A stretch of 64,000 nucleotides of DNA, from NCBI RefSeq assembly GCF_016592595.1, contig NZ_AP012977.1, forward strand, positions 1,341,912 to 1,405,911, in the 5' to 3' direction. Every line of letters starts with the position of its first letter. Positions within the stretch are counted from its first letter, which is position 1. This DNA comes from Abyssogena phaseoliformis symbiont OG214. GTDB lineage: Bacteria > Pseudomonadota > Gammaproteobacteria > PS1 > Pseudothioglobaceae. A model generated the notes under the pieces. That model did not search any database. It had not been told where the DNA came from and saw nothing but the letters and a program-made list of their open reading frames with translations. The position numbers and the translations under genes were made by a program. Positions 29,876 through 41,152 of the stretch are shown here, piece after piece.

Positions 29876-31318
29876 TTAATACTCTGAATCACCCACTGTC
29901 AAAATTTTCATCAGATTTGTGCCGCCAGACTTATTTGTATACGTACCCTTAGTTAGTATAACAGTATCGCCATCATAAACAAAATCGCCAACTTGTAAAC
30001 GCTTGATAACAGCCTTGTTTATCTTTGCCCAATCTTTTCTAGTTGGCAAAAAACAAGGATGAACCCCTCTATAAAGGGTAGCTTTTTGCAAAGTCGATAC
30101 TTTATCAGACATCGCTACAATAGGAATACCTGAACTAATTCTTGACATCCATATGGCAGTTTTACCACTTTCTGTTAAGGTTGCAATCACCCTAGCACCC
30201 ATATGATTAGCAGCATACATTGCACTCATAGCAATGGTTTCATCAATATAAGTAAAGGTTTCGTCAAGACGATGGTGGGATATTTTAGCAATGGGATTTT
30301 TTTCAGCTTCAATACAAACATCGTGCATAGTTTTAACAGCATTTTCAGGGAAATCACCTACTGCTGTTTCAGCTGAAAGCATCACTGCATCAGTACCGTC
30401 TAATACTGCGTTAGCAACATCAAAAACCTCAGCACGAGTTGGAATTGGGCTGATAATCATTGATTCCAACATTTGTGTTGCAGTAATAACAATTCGATTA
30501 TTTGATCTGGCCAACTTAATTAAGCGTTTTTGTTGTGCAGGTAACTGTGCATCACCAATTTCAACACCTAAATCGCCACGTGCTACCATAATGCCTGCCG
30601 ACTCTTTGATGATATCTAAAATAACACCCTCCACCAAAGACTCAGCACGTTCAATTTTTGAAATTACACCAGCATCACAACCTGCCTGTTTTAATAATTG
30701 CTTAGTTTCACGCACATCATCGCCACTAACTGGGAATGATAAAGCCACGTAATCTGCTTTAGCTTTTGCTGCAATTATGATGTCTTTTTTGTCTTTTTCA
30801 GTCAATGCATTAGCAGACAAGCCACCGCCACGAAGATTAATGCCTTTTTTATCTGACAAAATACCACCTTGTGTCACAATGGTATTAATTTTATTGCCTT
30901 TAATACTAGTAACTTCTAATACTATTTTTCCATCATCCAATAATAAAATATTACCAATCTGCACCTCTTGTGGTAATTTTTTATACGCAATACCCACCGA
31001 ATGTTGGCTGCCTAAATGATCATCCAAGTCAGCATCAAGTGCAAAGGTATCACCATTATTCAATTGGATTTTCATACCATCTTTGAAAGTAGCAATACGA
31101 ATTTTAGGGCCTTGAAGATCCATCAAAACACCCACATAAGTCTGATTGGCTTGCGCCCAAGTGCGTACTGCCTTGACTCTGTTTAAATGTTCTTTTTCTG
31201 AGCCGTGCGAGAAATTAATACGCACAACATTAACGCCTGCTTCAAGAATGCTGTCTAACACACCTTCTTTATCCGTTGCAGGACCAAGTGTGGCTAATAT
31301 CTTAGTTCTTCTAGGCAA
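29876..31318 (-). CDS. pyk: Pyruvate kinase
   Basis: Makes pyruvate and ATP from phosphoenolpyruvate. The 480 residues show [11 protein letters not shown] at the N terminus, [17 protein letters not shown], the active-site ISKIERAE and [13 protein letters not shown]. Further on are [11 protein letters not shown] and a C-terminal allosteric domain. It overlaps the pgk stop by 8 nt, so the two are one transcription unit. Confidence 0.96.
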   Translation of the reverse strand: MPRRTKILATLGPATDKEGVLDSILEAGVNVVRINFSHGSEKEHLNRVKAVRTWAQANQTYVGVLMDLQGPKIRIATFKDGMKIQLNNGDTFALDADLDDHLGSQHSVGIAYKKLPQEVQIGNILLLDDGKIVLEVTSIKGNKINTIVTQGGILSDKKGINLRGGGLSANALTEKDKKDIIIAAKAKADYVALSFPVSGDDVRETKQLLKQAGCDAGVISKIERAESLVEGVILDIIKESAGIMVARGDLGVEIGDAQLPAQQKRLIKLARSNNRIVITATQMLESMIISPIPTRAEVFDVANAVLDGTDAVMLSAETAVGDFPENAVKTMHDVCIEAEKNPIAKISHHRLDETFTYIDETIAMSAMYAANHMGARVIATLTESGKTAIWMSRISSGIPIVAMSDKVSTLQKATLYRGVHPCFLPTRKDWAKINKAVIKRLQVGDFVYDGDTVILTKGTYTNKSGGTNLMKILTVGDSEY

Positions 31319-32486
31319 AATCTACACCCGCAGCCCTTTGTTCTAAAATTTCTACTACTGGCAATGTTTTACCCTCTAAAAACTCTAAAAATGCACCGCC
31401 GCCTGTTGAAATATAGCTTATCTTGTCTTCAATACCGTATTTATCAACAGCTGCCAATGTATCACCACCACCAGCAATTGAAAATGCATCAGATTCAGCA
31501 ATTGCCTTACCTAGTATCTTGGTACCACTAGAAAATTGATCAAATTCAAACACACCAACTGGACCGTTCCACACAATCGTGCCTGCATTTTTCATAATCT
31601 CAGCTAGTTGCTTAGCAGACTCAGGTCCAATGTCAAAGATCATGTCATCATCAGCAACTTCTATCGAGGCCTTGGTTTGTGCTTCTGCGGTCTCTGAAAA
31701 TTCCTTGCCACAAACCACGTCTGTTGGCACTGAAATTTCACAACCTTCCATGAGTTTTTTGGCCGTTGGAATTAAATCATGTTCACACAAAGATTTGCCC
31801 ACATTAAAACCCTGAGCTGCAATAAAGGTATTGGCAATACCACCACCTACAACCAACTGATCCACTATTTTGGATAAAGATTCAAGTACGGTCAACTTTG
31901 TTGAAACCTTAGAACCACCAACAATCGCAACCATTGGGCGCTTAGGGTTATTTAATGCCTTGCCAAGCGCATCAAGTTCACCCGATAATAATGGGCCTGA
32001 ACAAGCAATGGGTGCATATTTAGCAACACCGTGAGTAGAGGCCTGAGCGCGGTGCGCGGTACCAAATGCGTCCATCACAAAAATATCACACATCAAAGCC
32101 ATGCGCTTAGATAGGCTATCGTCATTAGCCATTTCACCAGCATTAAAGCGTACATTTTCACAAAGTACCACCTCACCATCATTCATCTGAACACCATCCA
32201 GCCAGTCTTTTTCTAAACGCACTGTGGTGTTTAATAATTCACTCAAACGATCAGCAACAGGCTGCAGGCTAAATTCATCACTTAGCTCACCCTCGGTTGG
32301 ACGACCACGGTGTGACATTAGCATGACTTTAGCGCCTTGTTTTAAAGCCATTTCAATGGTTGGTAGTGAAGCCTTAATGCGCTTATCACTGGTAACAACC
32401 CCATTAGAAATTGGTACATTAAGGTCTTGACGAATTAACACTCGTTTTGAACTTAAATCCAAATCTGATAGATTAATAACTAACAT
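31311..32486 (-). CDS. pgk: Phosphoglycerate kinase
   Basis: Transfers phosphate between ATP and 3-phosphoglycerate; used in the Calvin cycle and glycolysis. The 391 residues include [43 protein letters not shown] and the C-terminal [12 protein letters not shown] and [13 protein letters not shown]. It is complete, 18 nt after the DUF302 frame. Confidence 0.97.
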   Translation of the reverse strand: MLVINLSDLDLSSKRVLIRQDLNVPISNGVVTSDKRIKASLPTIEMALKQGAKVMLMSHRGRPTEGELSDEFSLQPVADRLSELLNTTVRLEKDWLDGVQMNDGEVVLCENVRFNAGEMANDDSLSKRMALMCDIFVMDAFGTAHRAQASTHGVAKYAPIACSGPLLSGELDALGKALNNPKRPMVAIVGGSKVSTKLTVLESLSKIVDQLVVGGGIANTFIAAQGFNVGKSLCEHDLIPTAKKLMEGCEISVPTDVVCGKEFSETAEAQTKASIEVADDDMIFDIGPESAKQLAEIMKNAGTIVWNGPVGVFEFDQFSSGTKILGKAIAESDAFSIAGGGDTLAAVDKYGIEDKISYISTGGGAFLEFLEGKTLPVVEILEQRAAGVDFA

Positions 32487-32504
32487 AATAATTCTCCTAC
32501 TTAT

Positions 32505-32897
32505 TTATGCAATAGACTGATCAACAATTTTAATCAGGCTTTTTTCAACAGGCTCAACTAATGGCAACAGCCCATTAATGTTTGACAGTTGGACAATTTG
32601 CCTAGAGGGCAATGCCAATCCAACTTTGGTAACATTATCCTGAGTATATACCGAAATTCGACACGGCAACATGATGGCTAAATTAACATCCTTTTCAAGA
32701 ATATCTTTTGCAACTTTTGGATTTCAAACCTCAAATACGTGACATTCTTCTGTCAACTCTTGACCTTTGTTAGCCAGTGTTTGCTTAATATCAAAAGCAT
32801 GCAAAATGCCAAACTGGTTGTTTATAACAGCTTGTTTGAGTTTTTCAATTACCTCACTAACACCAAGTTGTGAGCTTTTAATATATAAATTTGACAT
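32505..32897 (-). pseudogene. DUF302 protein interrupted by a single in-frame TGA
   Basis: Small protein of unknown function between gap and pgk. From ATG 32897 the frame reads 57 codons to FEV, then TGA (32726-32724), then NPKVAKDILE and MLPCRISVYTQ, ending at 32505. The whole 130-codon frame is otherwise intact and in one phase. In DUF302 proteins the residue before NP is usually cysteine, so the TGA replaces a likely Cys codon. A nonsense mutation is the simplest reading. Recoding is a remote alternative. Confidence 0.75.
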
Positions 32898-32937
32898 AAA
32901 AAGCACGGCTCATAACACGATCCGTATTTTTAATAGT

Positions 32938-33933
32938 TTAAGCAATATGTTCAATTAAACGAAGCATATTACAAGTATAGCCATACTCGTTATCATACCA
33001 AGACACAACTTTAACAAACGTATCATCCAGTGCAATACCCGCACCAAAATCAAAAATTGAAGAAGCGCTAAAACCACGGAAATCACTTGATACAACCGAG
33101 TCTTCAGTATAAGCCAATGTGCCTTTCATTGAGTTTTCTGATGCCTCTTTCATAGCGTCACAAATTTGCTCATAAGTGGCGCTTTTGTTTAACTCGCAAG
33201 TTAAATCAACTACTGAAACATCAACTGATGGAATGCGAAACGCCATGCCTGTTAATTTGCCATTAAGCTCTGGCAATACAACGCCGACTGCTTTAGCAGC
33301 ACCTGTTGATGAAGGAATGATATTCTCAAACACCGCACGACCACCTCTCCAATCTTTCATTGAAGGACCATCAACCGTTTTTTGTGTTGCTGTTGATGCA
33401 TGAACTGTTGTCATTAGACCGCGCTTTAAGCCCCAATTATCATTAATCACTTTAGCAATTGGTGCAAGACAATTCGTGGTACAAGACGCCGCTGAAATAA
33501 TGGCTTGACCTGCATATTCGGTGTGGTTTACACCATATACAAACATTGGTGTACTGTCTTTAGAAGGCGCTGACTGAACTACTTTTTTTGCACCTGCATC
33601 AATATGTGCTTGACAAGATTCTTCTGTTAAGAAAAAACCAGTACAATCAATCGCTACATCTACATCAATATCACCCCATGCAAGATCAGCAGGATTGCTT
33701 TCAGCTGACAAGCGAATTTTTTTGCCATTGATGACAAAATTATCACCATCAACTGCAATATCGCCGTCAAAACGACCGTGAGCTGTATCATACTTAAGCA
33801 TATATGCTAAGTAATCATTATCTAATAAGTCGTTAATACCGACTACTTCTAGTTCTGGAAAATCCTTTGCAATTGCACGAAACACCATGCGACCAATACG
33901 ACCAAAACCATTAATACCTATTTTTATTGCCAT
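32938..33933 (-). CDS. gap: Glyceraldehyde-3-phosphate dehydrogenase, type I
   Basis: Oxidises or forms glyceraldehyde-3-phosphate with NAD(P). The 331 residues include [16 protein letters not shown], the active-site [16 protein letters not shown] (catalytic Cys about residue 150), [15 protein letters not shown] and SWYDNEYGY. Asp in VVGINDLLD favours NAD. It is followed 41 nt later by the DUF302 frame and preceded by tkt. Confidence 0.96.
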   Translation of the reverse strand: MAIKIGINGFGRIGRMVFRAIAKDFPELEVVGINDLLDNDYLAYMLKYDTAHGRFDGDIAVDGDNFVINGKKIRLSAESNPADLAWGDIDVDVAIDCTGFFLTEESCQAHIDAGAKKVVQSAPSKDSTPMFVYGVNHTEYAGQAIISAASCTTNCLAPIAKVINDNWGLKRGLMTTVHASTATQKTVDGPSMKDWRGGRAVFENIIPSSTGAAKAVGVVLPELNGKLTGMAFRIPSVDVSVVDLTCELNKSATYEQICDAMKEASENSMKGTLAYTEDSVVSSDFRGFSASSIFDFGAGIALDDTFVKVVSWYDNEYGYTCNMLRLIEHIA

Positions 33934-34040
33934 TTCTCACTCCTTTTTTTTACTTCATTACATTATGCCATTTGGGCATAAATCTCGTAAAAAACACTAA
34001 AAAAATCATCAGTAACTTTCGTCGTGCTTAAATTCATTAT

Positions 34041-36026
34041 TTAACCAATAACAGCTTTTGCTTTTGCAATAACATTCTTTGTTGTAAAGCCAAATGCTTT
34101 AAATAATTGATCCGCTGGTGCAGACTCACCAAAGGTTGTCATACAAACCACATCACCATCTAGACCTACGTATTTATACCATCCATCACCAACACCTGCC
34201 TCAATCGCAAGACGTTTAACACCTGGTGTTAAAACTGAATCTTTATAAGCTTGGTCTTGGTCGTCATAAGCATTTGTACAAGGCATTGAAACAACGCGCA
34301 CCTTGACATTCATTGCCGTCGCTGCTTCAATTACCAAGCCCACTTCAGAGCCCGTTGCAATAAAGATAATATCAGCCACACCTTCACAATCTTTAAGGAC
34401 ATAACCGCCTTTTTCAATATTAGCCACTTGCTCAGAAGTTCTCGCCATTGCTGTTAAGGTTTGACGTGAAAAGACCAATCCTGTTGGTGCATTGCCTCTA
34501 AGCATCGCCATTTTCCAAGATACCGCTGATTCAACAGCATCACACCCTCTCCAAGACTGGAAATTAGGAATCATGCGCATGGTTGCTAACTGCTCAACCG
34601 GCTGATGCGTAGGACCATCTTCACCCAAACCAATAGAGTCATGGGTATAAACATAAATTGTGCCAATTTTCATCAGTGCGGACATGCGTAATGCATTACG
34701 CATAAATTCCATAAACATAAAGAAAGTTGCACCGTAAACTTTAAAACCACCATGAAGTACCATGCCATTCATCATGTGCGCCATGCCAAATTCACGAACA
34801 CCCCATGAAATATAATTACCGTTTGCGTTTTGTGCATTCACTTTAACAGTGCCTGACCAGTTGGTTAGGTTAGAACCGGTCAAATCAGCAGAACCGCCAA
34901 ACATTTCTGGCAATAAAGGACCCATAGCCTCAATCGCACGTTGAGAGGCTTGACGGGAAGCAATGCTTGGCATTTCTTCTTGCATTTTAGCAATAAATTT
35001 ATCCATTTCAACTGCAAAATTAACAGGCAAATCACCCAATATACGACGCTCAAACTCAGCAGCATCCACTGGAAACTCTACCTTATAAGCTGCAAACTTA
35101 ACATCCCAAGCTGATTCATCAGTAGCACCTTTTTCTTTATGGTCCCAGCCTGCGTAAATATCTGCAGGGATTTCAAATGGTGCAGAATCCCAACCTAATT
35201 CTTTGCGAGTTGCTGCAATTTCATCATCACCCAGTGGCGCACCATGACAATTGTGCGTGCCGCATAAATTAGGCGAACCAAAACCAATGATTGTGCGTGT
35301 ACAAATAAGTGAAGGCTTGGTAGTTTCAGCTTTAGCAACGATAATTGCCGCATTAATTGCATCAGCATCATGGCCATCAACATCACGAACAACATGCCAA
35401 CCATAAGACTCAAAACGACCCGCTACGTCTTTTTCCATCCAGTCAGAAATATGACCATCAATAGAGATATCATTATCGTCCCAAAACGCAACCAATTTGC
35501 CAAGCCCTAACGTGCCTGCCATAGCGCAAGACTCGTGAGACAAGCCTTCCATTAAACAGCCATCACCCATAAATACATAGGTGTTGTGGTCAACAATGTC
35601 ATAACCTGGCTTGTTAAATTGCGCCCCTAGCGTACGCTCAGCAATTGCCATACCAACTGCATTAGCAACGCCTTGTCCCAATGGGCCTGTTGTTGTCTCA
35701 ATACCATCTGCATAACCATATTCAGGATGACCTGCGGTTTTGGCATGTAATTGACGAAAATTTTTAATATCATCTATGCTAAGATCATAACCTGATAAAT
35801 GTAGCAATGAATAAATCAGCATTGAACCATGTCCGTTTGATAATACAAAACGGTCGCGATCAGCCCACTTAGCGTGTATTGGGTTATACTTCAAATGATC
35901 GTTCCAAAGCACCTGTGCAATATCTGCCATACCCATTGGTGCGCCTGGGTGTCCTGACTTTGCCTTTTGAACTGCATCCATGCTTAAAGCGCGAATGGCA
36001 TTTGCTAAATCTCTGCGTGATGGCAT
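34041..36026 (-). CDS. tkt: Transketolase
   Basis: Thiamine-diphosphate enzyme of the Calvin and pentose-phosphate cycles. Starting at ATG 36026, which has AAGGA nearby, the product has 661 residues. A TTG six codons upstream is the alternative start. Motifs are [30 protein letters not shown], the ThDP site [28 protein letters not shown] and [14 protein letters not shown]. It leads the sugar-phosphate cluster and has a consensus-like promoter. Confidence 0.96.
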   Translation of the reverse strand: MPSRRDLANAIRALSMDAVQKAKSGHPGAPMGMADIAQVLWNDHLKYNPIHAKWADRDRFVLSNGHGSMLIYSLLHLSGYDLSIDDIKNFRQLHAKTAGHPEYGYADGIETTTGPLGQGVANAVGMAIAERTLGAQFNKPGYDIVDHNTYVFMGDGCLMEGLSHESCAMAGTLGLGKLVAFWDDNDISIDGHISDWMEKDVAGRFESYGWHVVRDVDGHDADAINAAIIVAKAETTKPSLICTRTIIGFGSPNLCGTHNCHGAPLGDDEIAATRKELGWDSAPFEIPADIYAGWDHKEKGATDESAWDVKFAAYKVEFPVDAAEFERRILGDLPVNFAVEMDKFIAKMQEEMPSIASRQASQRAIEAMGPLLPEMFGGSADLTGSNLTNWSGTVKVNAQNANGNYISWGVREFGMAHMMNGMVLHGGFKVYGATFFMFMEFMRNALRMSALMKIGTIYVYTHDSIGLGEDGPTHQPVEQLATMRMIPNFQSWRGCDAVESAVSWKMAMLRGNAPTGLVFSRQTLTAMARTSEQVANIEKGGYVLKDCEGVADIIFIATGSEVGLVIEAATAMNVKVRVVSMPCTNAYDDQDQAYKDSVLTPGVKRLAIEAGVGDGWYKYVGLDGDVVCMTTFGESAPADQLFKAFGFTTKNVIAKAKAVIG

Positions 36027-36054
36027 ATAAAATTCCTTGAACAAAAACTGAATA

Positions 36055-36083
36055 ATTATACGTAAAAACTACTCTTTAATCAA
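36055..36083 (-). promoter_or_regulatory. Sigma70-type promoter for tkt
   Basis: On the minus strand TTGATT (36083-36078), a 17-nt spacer and TATAAT (36060-36055) precede the tkt start by 29 nt. Spacing and -10 are consensus. It probably drives the tkt-to-fba cluster. Confidence 0.6.
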
Positions 36084-36203
36084 GGCGCTCCCAAATGATT
36101 GTTTTATAAAAATAAAGTAGCCATACAATAGGAATAACTGAATTATAAGGCTGGTCTTTATAATAGACAAAAAAAAGACACTTATTAAAACATTGATATT
36201 ATA

Positions 36204-36280
36204 TGGTGGTTATAGGTGGACTTGAACCACCGACCCCAGCATTATGAATGCTGTGCTCTAACCAGCTGAGCTACATAACC
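36204..36280 (-). tRNA. tRNA-Met (elongator, anticodon CAT)
   Basis: A 77-nt cloverleaf with encoded CCA. The acceptor stem is GGTTATG with TATAACC (one G-T pair). The anticodon stem CAGCA/TGCTG holds the loop TTCATAA, so the anticodon is CAT. The T loop GGTTCAAGTCC is normal. The 5' part GTAGCTCAGCTGGTTAGAGCA matches the elongator type, not the initiator or the lysidine-bearing tRNA-Ile. Confidence 0.92.
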
Positions 36281-36356
36281 ATAAGAAGGAGTATTATCGA
36301 AAGATTTAACGTAAATGTCAATAGATAAAGTATAATTTTGATAAAATCAATTGACT

Positions 36357-36965
36357 ATGTCAATCATTAAAATAGCACTAACAGGCGGAATTGCTTGTGG
36401 TAAATCAAAAGCGAGTCAACTCTTAAGCGGTCTGGGCGTAGATGTTATCAGCCTTGATGAACTTGCACGCGACGTGGTTAAGCCTAACACGTTTGGACTC
36501 AAAGAATTAGTAAAGTACTTTGGTAATGATATTCTTCTTAATGCTGATAAAAGCCTTAATCGTGGCGCTTTACGTAAACTTTTGCTAGAAAGTAAATCTA
36601 ATCAACTGTTGATCGAAGCAGTGTTGCATCCAGAAATATTAGTGCGCATGCAAACTGCAATTAACAAATTAGAAAGCAAACTAGTGGTGGTTGAAATACC
36701 GCTATTAGCTGAAAAGAACCTTACTCATTTGTTTAATAGAGCAATTATTGTTGAATGCAATGAAGAGCAACAACTAAAAAGATTAATTGCTCGTGATAAT
36801 ATCAATCTAAAAGAAGCAAAAAGCATGATTTCTACACAAACTAGTCATTCACTACGCTTGGAATTATGTGATAAACTACCTGTTGATGTTATTGAAAATA
36901 ACCTAGATATTGCTGACTTAACTCAGAAAACTAATCAATTGTATAAAAAGCTAATCAATTTGTAG
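36357..36965 (+). CDS. coaE: Dephospho-CoA kinase
   Basis: Last step of coenzyme A synthesis. From ATG 36357 the protein has 202 residues; TTG at 36351 is a weaker alternative start. The P-loop ALTGGIACGKSKAS, DVISLDELARDVV and VVVEIPLLAEKNL identify the family. The 3' end overlaps, on the other strand, the decayed 3' end of the ferredoxin gene. In many relatives coaE is beside pilD; here pilD is far away and broken. Confidence 0.93.
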   Translation: MSIIKIALTGGIACGKSKASQLLSGLGVDVISLDELARDVVKPNTFGLKELVKYFGNDILLNADKSLNRGALRKLLLESKSNQLLIEAVLHPEILVRMQTAINKLESKLVVVEIPLLAEKNLTHLFNRAIIVECNEEQQLKRLIARDNINLKEAKSMISTQTSHSLRLELCDKLPVDVIENNLDIADLTQKTNQLYKKLINL

Positions 36966-37261
36966 TCTTTTAACAGCATTGCCATTGATTAGGTGTTCGG
37001 TGATAATACCATTAATGTCCTCTTCATCAATATTTGATACCAAACATTATCAGGATAAACAACCGCCACAGGCCCATATTCATAACGCCCCAAACAGTGT
37101 GATTCTCTAACCCCAATCTTGCCCTCACCCATAATACCTTCTTGACGGCACTTACCCTTGGCATAACGATACATCGTTTTAGCATTAAGTTGTGAGCAAC
37201 ATGCTTTGCCGTCTTTGCGAATATTTTTACAAAAGAAAATATACCGTGTATAAAGGCTCAT
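36951..37261 (-). pseudogene. Thioredoxin-like [2Fe-2S] ferredoxin, broken
   Basis: Small ferredoxin of the thioredoxin-like 2Fe-2S fold. The open part (about 90 codons) contains FFCKNIRKDGKACC and CLGRYEYGPVAVVYP. The family has a Cys where this reads Tyr (CLGRC to CLGRY), so one cluster ligand is missing. After NVWYQ the frame slips by one base at an A run. The proper continuation (IDEEDINGIITEHLINGNAV) is found in the next frame and ends at 36951. Two independent lesions make loss of function likely. Confidence 0.75.
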
Positions 37262-37270
37262 CAAAAATCC

Positions 37271-38101
37271 TTATAAATCAATAGCGCGTTGATAGCAGTA
37301 TTTTTTATCAATACCAGTCATTTTAGCTGCAAGTTTAGCGGCTTTTGCTGTGCCCATCTCAGTGAGCAGAATGGGCAATATTTTATCCAATATTTCTTCT
37401 CCTGATACTTGGTTGTCTTTATCCACTGCAGAAACAAGAATTGAAAATTCACCTTTTTGGTGTGCATCGTCTGCTTGTAAATAACTAATCAACTTTGGCA
37501 AAATATCTGTTTTAATCGTCTCAAACGACTTAGTCAACTCCTTGGCAAAACAAACAATGCGCTCATTGCCTAGTACCATTTGTAAATCTTGCGCACAAGA
37601 AAGAATGCGTTTGGGCGATTCATAAAAAATAGCTACTTCATTGATATGAGCAATTGAACGAATTACCTTCAAGCGCGCTGATTGTTTACTGGGCAAAAAA
37701 CCAAAAAAACTGAATTTATCACTGGCAATCCCTGATGCGCTAATTGCGCTAATCATTGCATTAGAACCAGGAATGGGTGATACGTTAATGCCTGCTTTTT
37801 TCGCCTCGCTTACTAATACATAGCCCGGGTCGCTAATAAGTGGTGTGCCCGCATCGCTAATCAACGCAATATGTTTGCCTGCTAATAATTCATTGATTAC
37901 ATTGGGTGTTTTATGCCTTTCATTATGCTCATGAAAAGCACGCATGGGCGTTGCAATATCATAATGATTAAGCAAGTGTTTGGAATGACGTGTGTCCTCT
38001 GCTAGAATAATATCAACTGTTTTTAGCATTTCAACCGCCCTAAAAGTGATATCACTTAGGTTTCCAATTGGCGTGGCAACAATATAAAGCGTTCCGTTCA
38101 T
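37271..38101 (-). CDS. rsmI: 16S rRNA (cytidine-1402-2'-O)-methyltransferase
   Basis: Tetrapyrrole-methylase-fold enzyme that methylates C1402 of 16S rRNA. I chose ATG 38101 (MNGTLYIVATPIGNLSDIT), the canonical start, over an upstream start nine codons earlier. It has 276 residues with ILAEDTRHS, ALISDAGTPLISDPGYVLV and GFLPSK. The neighbouring yraN-dolP order is the conserved rsmI region. Confidence 0.95.
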   Translation of the reverse strand: MNGTLYIVATPIGNLSDITFRAVEMLKTVDIILAEDTRHSKHLLNHYDIATPMRAFHEHNERHKTPNVINELLAGKHIALISDAGTPLISDPGYVLVSEAKKAGINVSPIPGSNAMISAISASGIASDKFSFFGFLPSKQSARLKVIRSIAHINEVAIFYESPKRILSCAQDLQMVLGNERIVCFAKELTKSFETIKTDILPKLISYLQADDAHQKGEFSILVSAVDKDNQVSGEEILDKILPILLTEMGTAKAAKLAAKMTGIDKKYCYQRAIDL

Positions 38102-38107
38102 ATTCAG

Positions 38108-38468
38108 TTTTAAAAGAAAAATTGGCAATCAAGCAGAAGACATTGCATTAGCATATTTGTCCAAACAACGTCTTAAACTCATTGAAAAAAATTATTTAAC
38201 CCCATTGGGTGAAATAGATATTATTATGCTTGATAAAAAGTCAAACATTAGTTTTTATTGAAGTTCGCTATCGTACCAACATTCGTTTTGGCGCCACGGT
38301 AGAAACGGTTACTCACAAAAAGCAAACAAAAATAATTCGCACTGCTGAATTGTATTTACAAAGATACCAAAAATATCAAGATTATCTGTGCAGGTTTGAT
38401 GTTATCGGCTTGAATCTGATTTAAAATATCCTAAAATCAATTGGGTAAAAGACGCTTTCGAAAGCTAA
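38108..38468 (+). pseudogene. YraN/UPF0102 nuclease-like protein, frameshifted
   Basis: Small restriction-endonuclease-fold family protein. The first frame reads IGNQAEDIALAYLSKQRLKL, then GEIDIIMLDKK. The second frame has TLVFIEVRYRTN and CRFDVIGL. A third has LKYPKINWVKDAFES, ending at 38468. The family core E-x-D...FVEVRYR is recognisable, but two frameshifts break it; the first is at an A run after DKK. No clear start codon is seen, so the left boundary is approximate. Confidence 0.85.
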
Positions 38469-38473
38469 ACATC

Positions 38474-39223
38474 ATGAAAAAAATCATTCTATCAATATTT
38501 CTAATAGCAAACTCTTTGTTTCTAACAAGTTGTGCACCAGCCATTCAAGGTGCCTCAACCGTTAGTTCAGTCATTTCAATAAGTAATGACAGACGTAGTA
38601 TTGGGAAGATACTGGATGACAAAACCATTGCCTTAAGGCTATTAACCTGGTCTAGCGAAGATTCAACATTAAGTGATGCACATCTTAATTTCATGGTTTA
38701 TAACAAAATAGTACTCATTACTGGAGAAGTGCCAACACCCGAAATGCGCGTTTATGCCAGCAAGCAAGCACAACGTCAAGTACCAAAAATTTCACAAATA
38801 TTTAATGAAATCAAACTCGGACCTTCAAGCGGGCTACTCAGCCGAGCCAAGGATTCAACCATCACCATACAAGTTGAACTTCTATTTCAAAATCAGGAAG
38901 TATTTCATCCAACCCATGTTCGGGTGATGACTGAAGACCAAGTGATTTATTTAATGGGCGCTTTAACTAAGCGCGAAGCAGATATGGCCGCCAAAACTGC
39001 TGCTAAAGCCAAAGGTGCTTACAAAGTTGTGAAGTTATTTGATTATCTAAAAACTCGTCCCAAAGCTGAAATAGAACGTGATAGGCTCAAAGCACTTGAG
39101 GATAAACGTAGAGCTGAACTTGAAAAACAACAAGCCGAGCTTGAGGCAAAAAAAGCTGACTTACAGCGTCAAATTAGGGCATTAGGTAGCAATACTACAG
39201 GGACAAATTTTTCACCGGAGTAA
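38474..39223 (+). CDS. dolP: BON-domain outer-membrane lipoprotein (DolP/YraP-like)
   Basis: Envelope-integrity lipoprotein. From ATG 38474 it has 249 residues with a lipoprotein signal (lipobox LTSC about residues 16-19). Two BON domains follow, each with a V-x-x-x-G turn: [16 protein letters not shown] and [18 protein letters not shown]-terminal charged coiled-coil ([20 protein letters not shown]) is an extension beyond the usual length. It follows the dead yraN, as in other gammaproteobacteria. Confidence 0.85.
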   Translation: MKKIILSIFLIANSLFLTSCAPAIQGASTVSSVISISNDRRSIGKILDDKTIALRLLTWSSEDSTLSDAHLNFMVYNKIVLITGEVPTPEMRVYASKQAQRQVPKISQIFNEIKLGPSSGLLSRAKDSTITIQVELLFQNQEVFHPTHVRVMTEDQVIYLMGALTKREADMAAKTAAKAKGAYKVVKLFDYLKTRPKAEIERDRLKALEDKRRAELEKQQAELEAKKADLQRQIRALGSNTTGTNFSPE

Positions 39224-39737
39224 ATGAATATCGGTGCTCATTAATGGCGCCAAACTTTATTAAGGCCTCAATGTGCACCTTAGTGCCATAACCTTTGTAT
39301 TTGGCAAAGCCATACATTGGATAAAGCTTATTTAATTCAACCATCTAGCCTATCACGCGTTACTTTAGCAAAAATCGATGCTGCCGATATAACTGCTTCG
39401 GTTAAATCTCCTTTAATAATTGATGTACAATTTTCAAGTTCAGGACAGCGATTACCATCCACCCACGCCTGATCATATCTGATATCTAGACGCTCAACAG
39501 CACGGCGCATGGCCAACATAGTGGCTTGCAAAATGTTAATTTTATCAATTTCAATCGCACTTGCCTCGCCCACTGCCCACTGGCATTGATGAGTAATCAA
39601 CGTATATAATCTCACTAAGCTTTTTTTGACTCAGTCAATTCAGACAAATCAAAATCATTTGGCAAAATAACGGCACCTGCCACCACATTGCCTGCCAAAC
39701 AACCCCTACCAACTTCATCCACATCGACAATAATCAT
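39195..39737 (-). pseudogene. rnhB: Ribonuclease HII, frameshifted pseudogene
   Basis: RNase HII removes RNA from DNA hybrids and misincorporated ribonucleotides. From ATG 39737 the frame reads [20 protein letters not shown] to LTESKKA, then slips at a run of seven A. The middle frame gives [13 protein letters not shown] and [12 protein letters not shown]. One extra base near 39345 shifts to [20 protein letters not shown] and [11 protein letters not shown]. All family motifs are there in three frames. It overlaps the dolP 3' end convergently by 29 nt. Confidence 0.9.
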
Positions 39738-39832
39738 TTGTAGGATTGAATGCGTTGTTCTAAGTCATTTGGGGCAATAAATACAAAAGCACACCCGTCC
39801 CCCGTTTGGATTGTTGTAATAAGCCTATAATT
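39734..39832 (-). pseudogene. 3' remnant of an unidentified gene upstream of rnhB
   Basis: An open stretch of about 32 codons in one frame ends with [20 protein letters not shown] plus six residues. Its TGA overlaps the rnhB ATG (ATGA). That coupling suggests a genuine gene end. The upstream body is gone and the broken Fic gene takes its place. I do not recognise the family. Confidence 0.35.
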
Positions 39833-41031
39833 TTTCTAAATCTGATTTAGCTGCTGCATAACTAACATGATGAGATAATTTATGCCCTACAATTGTGTAA
39901 CCCACTCCCGAATGTTTGATAGCATGTTGAATAATCATAGCTTGACGAGAGTTTAACTTTCCACCGGCTAAATATGCACCAAGCAGTTTTAATGCTTGTT
40001 GCTGCTGATTTTGCTTATTGTCCACATAATCAAACAAGCCCTTGATGCTTTGATTAATAAATTTGAGTTGGCTATTGACAAAATAGGTCAAATCAAAATC
40101 ATCACTTTCAACCATAAGAAAAGACTCGCCATACTGCGCTTGTGCTTCTTTAATATAAGTTGATAAAGTATCATATTGAAACAACCAATAATTATTTTTC
40201 AAAATCACCCAATAAAACAACGCCCTAGTTGTACACCCATTACCATCTACAAAAGGATGGTCAAATGCACAATATTCGCCCGAATAATAGGATGAACAAA
40301 ATAATCAGGGGAGTTGCCATTGGCAAAGTTACATAAGTCTTCTAATCTATCAGGTAATTCTTCAAAATTAGGCGGATGATGTAGAATATTCCCTATATTG
40401 TTATCAACTACATTAATTTCGTTGTTTTGCCTAAGTTTACCAACATCTGAATCATTCATCGTACCGATAGCAACAATAGCGTGCAATTCTAAAATAAAAC
40501 TCGGGGTTAAACCATCATTCTTATGGTTATTAATAAATTTAATTGCCTAATAATTGTTATAAATCATCTTCTGTGAATGGTCTTTGGGCGTTTTTTCATA
40601 TTTCAACATATCACGTGCGACTTTTCTAGTGGTTGCCGCCCCTTCCATTTGAGAGGAGCTAATTGCTTCATCAATCAATGAGCGAATAGTGTACCTATCC
40701 TTATTATCGTCAATATTTTTAACCTCAAGCGAACCACGTATTTTTGAATCAATTTCATAGATATTTTTTTGAATATCGTCTGTCAAAATAAAAGAAGGAT
40801 TTTCAATAAAAGGTAGTTTTTTTGCTGCTGCATCCGTGAAAATTTAACAAAGTGCCAATATTGCTCAATATTATCAAAATTTTCAGACACTTTTAAGTAG
40901 CCTGTTTTATCCCAATGCAGATAGCGATTTTTTTCATCGGTTATACGTAGCATTACTTCTTGTTGCATTTTTCCAACTGCCAATTCTAACAAATCTTGCA
41001 TAAAGGATTTGGGTGGAGATACAATTTTCAT
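39825..41031 (-). pseudogene. Fic-family AMPylase, frameshifted pseudogene
   Basis: Fic proteins transfer AMP to target proteins. Four frame blocks together give about 400 residues. The N-terminal region contains WDKTGYLKVSENFDNIEQYW. The inhibitory helix is SSQMEGAATTRK (S-x-x-x-E-G). A substrate region follows (VDNNIGNILHHPPNFEELPD). The active-site loop HPFVDGNGCTTRALFYW lies near 40220-40265. The usual Arg after GNG reads Cys. At least three frameshifts break it. It is probably an acquired accessory gene. Confidence 0.85.
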
Positions 41032-41152
41032 AAAAAAGACATGTTATAACACCAACTATCAATTTTTTAACAATTGATAGTTGGGTAATTTTTTTAATGG
41101 ATATGCGGTATTAACAGTGATTAACCCAATATATAGAATTATTAGTTAGCAT

